Below are positions 12,835 through 22,214 of a stretch of 64,000 nt of DNA, piece by piece. Location of the stretch: positions 30,451-94,450 of the forward strand of contig QCMV01000005.1 of the NCBI GenBank assembly GCA_003213515.1. Direction: 5' to 3'. A model generated the notes under the pieces. That model saw only the letters and a program-made list of their open reading frames with translations. It had not been told where the DNA came from and made no database searches. The DNA comes from Pelagibacteraceae bacterium AG-422-N09. GTDB taxonomy: Bacteria; Pseudomonadota; Alphaproteobacteria; Pelagibacterales; AG-422-B15. Position numbers and translations under genes: made by a program. Each line of letters starts with the position of its first letter. Positions within the stretch are counted from its first letter, which is position 1.

Positions 12835-14840
12835 AGAATACTCTCAGCTGCTATTTTTTTTGAGTTTTCGACAATAAACTTAAATCTCAACTCAGGTTTT
12901 TTGCCCATTAAAGAATCTACAGATTTATGAGTTTTCTTTTTGTCTTTTGATACAATTTGAACTTTTAATAAGGTTCTATTCTCCTGCGACATAGTTGTCT
13001 CTTTCAATTGAGCAGGCATCATCTCACCTAATCCTTTAAACCTATTAATGGTAACGTCTGAATTTTTAAATTCTTTTTTTATTATTTCATCTTTATGCTT
13101 ATCATTTACAGCGTAATACGTTTTAGCTCCTTTAGATATTTTGTATAAAGGAGGCACGGATAAGTACAGATGCCCTTCATCAATTAGTTTTGGAAATTCT
13201 TTATAGAAGAATGCCATCAATAAGGTAGATATATGAGCACCGTCAACATCAGCATCTGTCATAATTATAATTTTTTCGTATCTAATATCTTTGCTATTAA
13301 ATTTATCTCCTCGCTTACATCCAATAGCTTGCATTAAATCAGTAATTTCTTGGTTTGCATTTATTTTATCTCTTCCAGCACTGATCACATTTAAAATCTT
13401 TCCCCTTAAAGGTAAAATGGCCTGTGTTTGGCGGTCTCTTGCTTGTTTTGCCGATCCACCAGCCGAGTCTCCTTCAACAAGAAAAAATTTCAGTTCCTTT
13501 ATTTCCATCAATTGAACAATCAGCAAGTTTACCTGGTAAGGTTGTTTTTTTTTCTTTTTATATTTTTTTTCTATGATTTGATTTGACTTGGATTGCAGTC
13601 TTAACTGTGATCGATTAAATGCGTATTGAAATAATTCTTCTGCAGACCTAGTTTTTTTTGTAAGCCATTGTTCAAATAGTTGTCGTGCTTTCATTTCAAT
13701 TTTACGACCAGGCTCTATACTTGATAACTTTTCTTTTGTCTGACCTTGAAACTCAGGGTTTTCTATAAAAGCAGATAAGATTGATCCAGATGAACCAAAG
13801 AGATCTTCTTGATTAATTTGAGATGATTTTTTTTCGTATTTAATTTTTGAAAAATCTTTAAATGCCTTATAAATTCCTGACTTGAAACCGCTTTCATGAG
13901 TACCGCCCAATGGGGTTTTAATAGTGTTACAATAAGATTCATTTATAGGTTCCATCACATCAAACCAATTTATAATTCCCTCAATTTTACCACTATCAAC
14001 ATCTATCTCGGTGTTGAAATAAAATGGATCTTCAAAAATAGGGTCATTGGGCGTACAAAGATTATTTAAATAATCTTTAATTCCATCGGAGTAATGTAGT
14101 TTATCTGATAATGGAATATTTTTTTTGGCGGTTGCCTTACTGCATGACCAATGAATTTCAACATCTGGTATAAGATAGGCTTTAGCTTTTGCCATATTAT
14201 ATATAATTGAAGCATCAAATTCTAATTCTTTGCCAAAAATTTCTGGGTCCGGTGAAAATACTATTTTTGTACCCTTTTTAAGAGGACCTTTTGCGGATGC
14301 TTTTAATTTATTTTTAGGAGAACCTTGACTATAAGTTTGTACAAAATTTTTTTTATCTCTTGCAATTTCAAGAGTAAGTTTTTTAGATAGCGCGTTTACA
14401 ACAGAAATTCCAACGCCATGCAGACCGCCAGAAGTTTTGTAATTATTTTTTGAAAACTTGCCCCCAGAATGTAGTGTTGTCATAATGACTTCAACTGCAG
14501 GTATTTTAAATTTTGGATGCTTATCAACAGGAATACCTCGCCCATTATCAGAGATTTCAATCGTGTCCTGGGAAACAAGCTTAATTTCTACCTTATTTGC
14601 AAAACCAGCAACAACTTCATCCATTGAATTATCAAGTACCTCGCTTACCAGGTGATGCATTGCCATTATATCTGTTCCCCCAATGTACATTCCGGGTCGC
14701 TTTCTAACCGGTTCTAAACCTTCAAGGACTTCAATATCTTTTGCGGTGTAAGATGTGTTTGAATTTTTTATTGTCTTTTTGGATGAACTCTTCTTTTTAA
14801 TTGATTTATTTTTCTTTGATTTCTTTCTCATAACAAACAA
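12831..14840 (-). CDS. parE: DNA topoisomerase IV subunit B, Lys-rich N-terminus; internal 19-aa segment read in a shifted frame (see finding)
   Basis: [57 protein letters not shown]. Confidence 0.92.
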   Translation of the reverse strand: [669 protein letters not shown]

Positions 14841-14915
14841 TACAACTAATAATAGATTCTTTACATTGTGTAATATTTATTTACTCTAACAGCATGAATT
14901 TATTAGGATTTTAGT

Positions 14916-16553
14916 ATGCCGGTTATTGAATCAAAAATAATGATTAATTCAGAGTCTTTCAAAAAAAATCAGGAGGACCATCAAAAGCTTATTGATGAAA
15001 TTAGAACTTTAGAACAAAAAATAGCAGATAATTCCGCTAGGTCTAAGGCTAAGTTTGATAAAAGAGGACAGTTGCTGCCTCGTGAAAGATTAAAAAGACT
15101 ATTAGATCCAGGTAGTTTTTGGCTTCCATTATCCACCCTTGCTGGTTACAAGATTGGCGATGATGATGGCGATAAAAATATTGGATGGGGAAATTCTATT
15201 AGCGGTATTGGTTATGTTGCAGGCGTTCGTTGCATGATTGGTGTTTCAGATGCGGGTATTAAAGGGGGAAGTGCATCCGCGATGGGCACTGAAAAGGCGT
15301 TAAGAGGCGCTCAAATAATTTTTGAAAATAAATTACCTTTTATTCAATTAATAGAGAGTGCTGGTGCAAATCTACTGAGACAGACCGATATGTTTATTAA
15401 AGGCGGTAGAAGTTTTGCCAATCTTTCTAAAATGTCAGCAATGGGAATTCCGACAATTGGCGTAGTTCACGGTTCATCAACTGCAGGTGGCGCTTACCAG
15501 ACAGGCTTATCAGACTATATAATTGTAGTTAAAGAAAGATCAAAAATATTTTTAGCTGGTCCTCCTTTATTAAGAGCTTCGCTTGGCGAGATTGCTACTG
15601 ACGAAGAAATTGGTGGAGCAGATTTACATTTTGCAGTTTCTGGACTTGCTGAATATATGGCAAACGATGATGCACATGCAATCGAGATTGCAAGAGATGT
15701 CATGAAGAATATTGGATGGAATAATGATTTTATTTCTACTCAAAAGTCTAAGTATGATGAGCCTGTTTATTCACCTGATGAGTTAACAGGGGTTGTTCCA
15801 GTTGATTATAAAACCCCGTATGATTGTCGGGAAGTGATTGCAAGAATTGTTGATGGTTCTGATTTTTTAGAGTTTAAAGAAGGCTGGGGTAAAACCCTCA
15901 TAACAGGACATGCAACTATTCAAGGTTATAAAGTTGGAATTTTAGGAAACAATGGACCGATATTTTCTGAGAGTGCAAACAAAGCTACTCAATTTATACA
16001 AATTTGTTCTCAATCAAATACGCCGCTAATTTTTCTTCAAAATATAACTGGTTTTATGGTGGGAACTAAAGAGGAAGCAAAAGGAATGATAAGACACGGA
16101 TCAAAGATGATTCAGGCGGTTACTAATTGCACCGTTCCTAAAATAACACTCAGGATTGGAGCCTCTTTTGGTGCGGGAGAATATGGAATGGCGGGAAGAT
16201 CTTATGATCCTCGATTTTTGTTCTCATGGCCAAATGCAAAAATGAGTGTAATGGGAGGGGAACAGGCCGCTAGAACAATGGCTCAAGTAGCTCTTGAAGG
16301 TGCCGAACGAAAAGGTCAAGACCCCAAAAAAATTTACGGAGAGAACCTTGAAATGCTTGAAGGTATGAAGCAGAAAATAATTGATCAGTACCGTGAGGAA
16401 GGTGAGGCAATATTTTGCTCAGCAAGATTATGGGATGATGGAATAATTGATCCAAAAGATACAAGAAAGATTTTAGGTGAATGCTTAAATATCATCAGTG
16501 ATGGCGATAAAAGAGAATTAAAGCCAAACACTTTCGGCGTTGCAAGAATGTAA
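14916..16553 (+). CDS. Acyl-CoA carboxylase beta (carboxyltransferase) subunit
   Basis: RERLKRLLDPGSFWL, carboxyltransferase domains; ARLWDDGIIDPKDTRKILG. Confidence 0.92.
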   Translation: MPVIESKIMINSESFKKNQEDHQKLIDEIRTLEQKIADNSARSKAKFDKRGQLLPRERLKRLLDPGSFWLPLSTLAGYKIGDDDGDKNIGWGNSISGIGYVAGVRCMIGVSDAGIKGGSASAMGTEKALRGAQIIFENKLPFIQLIESAGANLLRQTDMFIKGGRSFANLSKMSAMGIPTIGVVHGSSTAGGAYQTGLSDYIIVVKERSKIFLAGPPLLRASLGEIATDEEIGGADLHFAVSGLAEYMANDDAHAIEIARDVMKNIGWNNDFISTQKSKYDEPVYSPDELTGVVPVDYKTPYDCREVIARIVDGSDFLEFKEGWGKTLITGHATIQGYKVGILGNNGPIFSESANKATQFIQICSQSNTPLIFLQNITGFMVGTKEEAKGMIRHGSKMIQAVTNCTVPKITLRIGASFGAGEYGMAGRSYDPRFLFSWPNAKMSVMGGEQAARTMAQVALEGAERKGQDPKKIYGENLEMLEGMKQKIIDQYREEGEAIFCSARLWDDGIIDPKDTRKILGECLNIISDGDKRELKPNTFGVARM

Positions 16554-17729
16554 TTAATTTTTTCCTGGAAGAATGTCGAGATATTTTGAAATAATGCCTA
16601 GCATTACTTCATCTGATCCACCGCCAATCGAACCTAAACGTCCATCTCTATATGCTCTTGAAATAGGCGACTCATTCATATAGCCCATTCCACCCCAATA
16701 TTGTAAGCACTCATCATTAACTTTTCTAGAAAGTCGTGTCGCCTTTAGCTTTGACATTGAAGCTAGCTTTGTACAATCACCACCATTTACATGTATCTCA
16801 ATTCCTTTCCATGTAAGAGCCTTTAGAGCTTCAACTTCCGTCATAAGCTCAGAAAGTTTATAATGAACAATCTGATTATCTAGAATTGGCTTGCCAAATG
16901 TTTTTCTTTGTCTTGTATAATTAATAGTTTCATTAATAGCTAATTCACAGCCAGTATAGCCGGCAATAGCTGCATAAAGTCTTTCCTCTTGAAATTGCAT
17001 CATTTGATAAATAAAGCCTTTGCCTTCTTCTCCGACTAAATTTTTTTGTGGCACCCTTACATCATCAAAAAATATTTCAGCAGTATCAGACGAATGCATG
17101 CCCATTTTTTTTAATTTACGATTGATCGTGACACCTTTTGCTCTTTTGCCATTTTCCTTAAGAGGTACACATATAAGAGATTTGTTTAAATGTTTATTCT
17201 TATGGTCTGTTTCAGTGTTAGCAAGCATACACATCCAGTCTGCTTGAGTACCATTTGTAATCCACATTTTTGATCCATTGATTACGTAATCATCGCCATC
17301 CTTAACTGCATGAGTCTTAATGGCAGCCACATCAGAACCAGCACTTGGTTCAGAAACACCAAGACAAGAGACAAGATCTCCAGTAATAGATGGTTTTAAA
17401 AATTCATTGCATATCTCCTCACTGCCGAAGCGCGCCAATGCTGGAGTTGACATATCTGTCTGTACACCAATAGCCATTGGAACACCACCACACTTAATAT
17501 GTGCCAATGCTTCATTAAGAACTGCTCCGTACGAATAGTCTAATCCAGATCCACCATACTTTTCAGGTTTAGTTACTCCAAGAAATCCTTGATCACCTAA
17601 TTTTTTGAATAGCTCATGAGCTGGGAAAATTTCATTTTCTTCCCACTCGTCTACATAGGGGTTAATTTCATCTTCAACAAATTTTAGAGCTGATCTCTTT
17701 AATTCTTCGTGTTCTGTTGTTAATTCCAT
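16554..17729 (-). CDS. Acyl-CoA dehydrogenase
   Basis: CLGVSEPSAGSDVA, GGMGYMNESPISRAYRDGRLGSIGGGSDEVM. Confidence 0.94.
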   Translation of the reverse strand: MELTTEHEELKRSALKFVEDEINPYVDEWEENEIFPAHELFKKLGDQGFLGVTKPEKYGGSGLDYSYGAVLNEALAHIKCGGVPMAIGVQTDMSTPALARFGSEEICNEFLKPSITGDLVSCLGVSEPSAGSDVAAIKTHAVKDGDDYVINGSKMWITNGTQADWMCMLANTETDHKNKHLNKSLICVPLKENGKRAKGVTINRKLKKMGMHSSDTAEIFFDDVRVPQKNLVGEEGKGFIYQMMQFQEERLYAAIAGYTGCELAINETINYTRQRKTFGKPILDNQIVHYKLSELMTEVEALKALTWKGIEIHVNGGDCTKLASMSKLKATRLSRKVNDECLQYWGGMGYMNESPISRAYRDGRLGSIGGGSDEVMLGIISKYLDILPGKN

Positions 17730-17785
17730 TTTAATATATATAGCATTTTATTTACAAAGGTCACCCTTTAGAATTCAACTAATTG

Positions 17786-19195
17786 TCAAACACTAAAATA
17801 GTTTTTATATTCAACAGGGTGAGGAGAGTGTTCTAGATCATATACATCTTCCATTTTTAGGTCTATATATGCATCAATTTGGTCATCAGTAAAAACACCG
17901 CCTTCAGTTAAAAAAGCTCTATCTTCGTCAACCGCCTCAAGTGCCTCTCTAAGAGAACCGCAAACAGTAGGCAATTTTTTAACCTCTTCCTCTGGTAATT
18001 CATAAAGATCTTCATCGGCAGCATTTCCTGGGTCAATTTTATTTTTTATACCGTCCATGCCTGCCATTAGCATTGCTGAAAATGCCAAATAAGGATTTGC
18101 TGAAGGATCTGGAAACCTTACTTCAACTCTTTTTCCTTTCGGATTATCTGAAACAGGTATCCGACACGAGGCAGATCTGTTTCTTGCTGAGTATACAAGT
18201 ATTACAGGAGCTTCAAATCCTGGTATCAGTCTCTTATAACTGTTTGTGCTAGCATTCGTAAACGCATTGAGTGCCCTTCCATGTTTTATGATCCCTCCAA
18301 TGTAGTGCAATGCCATCTCGGATAAGCCTGCATATTTATCTCCTGCAAATAGAGGTTCGCCATTTTTCCATATGGATTGGTGCGTGTGCATTCCAGTTCC
18401 ATTATCACCTTTGACTGGCTTAGGCATGAATGTAGCAGTTTTACCAAATGCATTAGCGACCATGTGTACGCCATACTTATAAAGCTGCATAGCATCGCCC
18501 TGTTTAAGTAAAGTATCAAACTTCAGTCCCAATTCATGTTGACTTGGAGCAACTTCATGATGATGTTTCTCCATCTTTAGTCCTAAATTTTTTAATTCTT
18601 CGAGAAATTCTGTTCTTATATCTTGCGCGCTATCAACAGGCGGTAAAGGAAAATACCCTCCTTTTACACCAGGTCTGTGTGCCAAATTACCACTTTCATA
18701 AGAGCGTCCAGAATTATATGGGCCTTCAGTACTATCAATTTCAAACATCGATTTATTCATATCAACTTGAAATTTTACATCATCAAATATAAAAAATTCT
18801 GCTTCTGGGCCCATATATATTGTATCGCCAATTCCACTTGCTTTGACATGCTCTTCTGCTTTTCTTGCAGTTCCTCTTGGATCTCTCTCATATGGTTCTT
18901 TTGAAACTGCATCGAGAACATCGCAAAAAACAATTAAAGTTGGTTGTGCTGTAAAAGGATCCATCACTGTTGTAGACAGATCTGGCTTAAGTACCATGTC
19001 AGATTCATTAATAGCCTTCCATCCCGAAATAGAGGATCCATCAAAGAAGACACCGCTGTTTAGGAGATCATCGTCTACTGCTGTACCATCCATTGTCAAA
19101 TGTTGAAGCTTGCCTTTTGGGTCAGTAAATCTCAAATCGAGATACTTGACTTCACCATTTTTAAATTTTTTTAGTACTTCATTCGCAGTACCCAT
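17786..19195 (-). CDS. glnA: Glutamine synthetase type I
   Basis: FDGSSISGW, GTGMHTHQS, EDLYELPEEE containing the conserved adenylylation-site Tyr region. Confidence 0.97.
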   Translation of the reverse strand: MGTANEVLKKFKNGEVKYLDLRFTDPKGKLQHLTMDGTAVDDDLLNSGVFFDGSSISGWKAINESDMVLKPDLSTTVMDPFTAQPTLIVFCDVLDAVSKEPYERDPRGTARKAEEHVKASGIGDTIYMGPEAEFFIFDDVKFQVDMNKSMFEIDSTEGPYNSGRSYESGNLAHRPGVKGGYFPLPPVDSAQDIRTEFLEELKNLGLKMEKHHHEVAPSQHELGLKFDTLLKQGDAMQLYKYGVHMVANAFGKTATFMPKPVKGDNGTGMHTHQSIWKNGEPLFAGDKYAGLSEMALHYIGGIIKHGRALNAFTNASTNSYKRLIPGFEAPVILVYSARNRSASCRIPVSDNPKGKRVEVRFPDPSANPYLAFSAMLMAGMDGIKNKIDPGNAADEDLYELPEEEVKKLPTVCGSLREALEAVDEDRAFLTEGGVFTDDQIDAYIDLKMEDVYDLEHSPHPVEYKNYFSV

Positions 19196-19216
19196 ATGAT
19201 CCCCTAATTACGGAAT

Positions 19217-20197
19217 TTATTTAGTCAAAGTTCCAACTATATGTGATACAATTTTGTATGGATCAGCATTCGATGCTGGCCTTCTATCTTCAAGATACCC
19301 ATTCCAATTATGTTCAACAGTATAAACTGGAATACGTATACTAGCACCTCTATCACTCACACCATATGAAAATTTATCGATACTTTGCGTCTCGTGAAGT
19401 CCAGTAAGCCTCATATTATTGTCAGATCCATAAGCTGCAATACCTTCTTCATGAACCTTTCCAAGTTTGTCACACATTGATGTAAATAATTCTTCTGATC
19501 CAGAGGATCTCATTTGTTCATTAGAAAAATTAGTGTGCATGCCAGAACCATTCCAATCGCCAGTTTTGGGTTTTGGGTGAAAGTTCACTCCGACGCCGTG
19601 TTCCTCAGCAGTTTTCATGAGTAAATATCGGCTTACCCATAAATCATCAGCTGCTTTAATGCCTTTTCCAAAGCATTGATATTCCCATTGGCCAAGTGCA
19701 ACTTCTGCATTAGTTCCAGTAAGTGTAATCCCAAGATCAATACAAGCTTTTAGATGTGCATCTGATATTGCTCTACCAACAACATTGCCCGCTCCAACGC
19801 CACAATAAAATTCACCTTGCTCTCTTGGTGTACCGTCTTCCCAGCCAAGTGGTTCACCAGTTTTAGCATCAGTTAAAAAGAATTCTTGTTCAAAACCAAA
19901 CCACCATTCGTCAGTAACAACTTCCGCTGCCGCAGCTCTAAAGTTTGATGGATGAGTTGTATGGTCTGCAGCCTGTACCTGTGTCATTACTATATCGTGT
20001 CCATTTGGATTAGAATAAGTTTGAACGGGAAGAAGAAGGCAGTCTGAACTTCCTCCCTCTGCTTGTTGAGTAGATGAACCATCAAATGACCAGTCCGGTG
20101 CTGATTTTTCTTCGGTTGCTTTTACTTTACTTCGCATAAAAGGCTCTGGTGTATAACCATCAAGCCATATGTATTCATAAGTTTTCATATCTGACAT
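19217..20197 (-). CDS. glnII: Glutamine synthetase type II (eukaryotic-type)
   Basis: EYIWLDGYTPEPFMRSK, WSFDGSSTQQAEGGSSDCLLLPV, GSGMHTNFS. Confidence 0.95.
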   Translation of the reverse strand: MSDMKTYEYIWLDGYTPEPFMRSKVKATEEKSAPDWSFDGSSTQQAEGGSSDCLLLPVQTYSNPNGHDIVMTQVQAADHTTHPSNFRAAAAEVVTDEWWFGFEQEFFLTDAKTGEPLGWEDGTPREQGEFYCGVGAGNVVGRAISDAHLKACIDLGITLTGTNAEVALGQWEYQCFGKGIKAADDLWVSRYLLMKTAEEHGVGVNFHPKPKTGDWNGSGMHTNFSNEQMRSSGSEELFTSMCDKLGKVHEEGIAAYGSDNNMRLTGLHETQSIDKFSYGVSDRGASIRIPVYTVEHNWNGYLEDRRPASNADPYKIVSHIVGTLTK

Positions 20198-20218
20198 TAA
20201 TTTCTCCCTGAATTAAGT

Positions 20219-20554
20219 TTATAATGCGTCCGAACCAGTCTCGCCTGTACGAATTCTCATAACTGTTTCAATGTTAGAAACAAATATTTTACCATCACCA
20301 ATACGATTTGTGTTTGCTGAAGCCCTAATCGCTTCGACGGCCGTATCGACAAGATCATCTTGTAAGATTATTTCTAATCTTATTTTCGGAAGAAAATCAC
20401 CATATTCAACACCAGTGTTAACTTCAGTAAAACCTCTCTGTCTACCTAAGCCTTTGGCTTCAGATATAGTGATCCCACGCACCCCAACTTTTTCAAGTGC
20501 TTCTTTTACATCATCTATCTTAAATGGCTTTATGACAGCTTCGATTTTTTTCAT
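20219..20554 (-). CDS. Nitrogen regulatory protein P-II family
   Basis: MKKIEAVIKPFKIDDVKEAL, GLGRQRGFTEVNTGVEYGDFLPK, IGDGKIFV. Confidence 0.95.
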   Translation of the reverse strand: MKKIEAVIKPFKIDDVKEALEKVGVRGITISEAKGLGRQRGFTEVNTGVEYGDFLPKIRLEIILQDDLVDTAVEAIRASANTNRIGDGKIFVSNIETVMRIRTGETGSDAL

Positions 20555-20726
20555 TATGAGTTAACTCTTAAGTTATATACTTTAATTTTCAAAAAGAAGT
20601 TAAAATTAATGATAGAATGTATATATAATGTTTTTATGCCAAATTGACATATAGATTTAATTATAAATAGAGGTAAATTTTACATATCTTTATTTAAAAC
20701 ATGAACTTATAGGCGATTTCTAATAA

Positions 20727-22214
20727 ATGACTCAATATATCCTAAGTAACAAAGAAATGGCAAAGGCCGACCTTTTAACTATTGAGTCTGGTATTTCTAG
20801 TTTGGATCTAATGTTTAACGCAGGAGAGAAAGTTTTCAACAATCTTCCTGTTCAAAAAGGTAAAAGAGTACTCTTTATTTGTGGTCCGGGAAATAACGGC
20901 GGTGATGGTTATGTTGCAGCTGACCTTCTTTTAAAGCAAGGTATGGAAATTGATATTTATTGCCCTATTAGTAAAGCTAAGGAAAGTAATGACAATCTAC
21001 ATTATAAACAAAAACTTAATAAATCATTATTTGTTTCCAAAATTAGAAGTTTATCAAATTATTGTTATGTAGTTGACGCTTTGTTTGGTACAGGGTTATC
21101 AAGAACAATATCAAATGATTTAAGTTCTTTAGTTAGTAAAATTAATCAATCTAAATTAGATGTTTTCTCCGTAGATATTCCATCTGGCATTAATGGCGAT
21201 ACATCTGCTGTTCTTGGAGAAGCTTTTAAAGCTTCAAAAACAATTACTTTTTTTAATAAAAAAAAATGCCATTATTTGTATCCTGGAAAAAAATATTGTG
21301 GAGAAATAGTAGTTGAGGATATTGGAATTAAAAAAAAAGTATTTGATAAAATCATGCCGAATATAAAAAAAAATGATCCATCACTATGGATTAAAAATTT
21401 TCCATTTCCAGCTTCAAGCGATCATAAATATTCAAGAGGCATGCTTGTAATTAATACTGGTCCTCAATTTCAAACTGGAGCAGCTCGATTAGCTGGTCGA
21501 TCAGCTATGCGCGTTGGGGCAGGAGCAGTCACAATGGTCTGCGATGAAGAAACAGCAAAAATACTAGAACCACAAATTTCAGTAGAATTATTATCAGTGA
21601 TAAAAGAAAAAAACGATTTTCAAAAACTTTTAAAAGACAAAAGAGTTTCAAGTGTCCTCATTGGCCCTGGAAATGGAGTAAACGACGAGACAAAAGCCAG
21701 AACTTTAATGGCACTGGCTTTTGTGGATCATTGTGTAATTGATGCAGACGCAATTACATGTTTTGAAAATAATCCGGAAGAATTATTTATAGATACTTAT
21801 CCGCATACAATACTCACACCTCATGAAGGTGAATTTAAAAGACTATTTGGTGAAGGTATTGCCTTAATGGAAGATAAAGTACTGAAGTGTGTTGAGGCCG
21901 CCAAATTAGCAGGAAGTATAGTTTTACTCAAAGGCGCTGATACAGTTATTGCTGACCCTGAAGGTAATGTTGTAATAAATGTAAGCGAAGCTCCATATCT
22001 AGCAACCGCAGGATCAGGCGATGTTCTTGCTGGAATCATCGCTTCACTTGTTGGAGATAATAAGATGAATGCTTTTGATGCGGCTTGCGCTGGAGCATAT
22101 ATTCACTCAAAACTTGGAGAAATGATAGGTCCTGGGCTAATTGCAGAGGATCTTATTGACAACATCCCCCTGATGATTAAAAAGCTGCATTCGTATGTTG
22201 CAAAAAGTAATTAA
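20727..22214 (+). CDS. nnrD: Bifunctional NAD(P)H-hydrate epimerase / ADP-dependent (S)-NAD(P)H-hydrate dehydratase
   Basis: FICGPGNNGGDGYVAA (YjeF-N), LTPHEGEFKRLFG, ATAGSGDVLAGIIASL (YjeF-C). Confidence 0.94.
   Translation: MTQYILSNKEMAKADLLTIESGISSLDLMFNAGEKVFNNLPVQKGKRVLFICGPGNNGGDGYVAADLLLKQGMEIDIYCPISKAKESNDNLHYKQKLNKSLFVSKIRSLSNYCYVVDALFGTGLSRTISNDLSSLVSKINQSKLDVFSVDIPSGINGDTSAVLGEAFKASKTITFFNKKKCHYLYPGKKYCGEIVVEDIGIKKKVFDKIMPNIKKNDPSLWIKNFPFPASSDHKYSRGMLVINTGPQFQTGAARLAGRSAMRVGAGAVTMVCDEETAKILEPQISVELLSVIKEKNDFQKLLKDKRVSSVLIGPGNGVNDETKARTLMALAFVDHCVIDADAITCFENNPEELFIDTYPHTILTPHEGEFKRLFGEGIALMEDKVLKCVEAAKLAGSIVLLKGADTVIADPEGNVVINVSEAPYLATAGSGDVLAGIIASLVGDNKMNAFDAACAGAYIHSKLGEMIGPGLIAEDLIDNIPLMIKKLHSYVAKSN

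Noticed and set aside
20565-20726. Possible sigma-54/NtrC promoter upstream of the PII gene (TTGGCA on minus strand near 20640)
   Set aside because: A GG-containing -24-like box is visible but no correctly spaced GC at -12; too weak to report.
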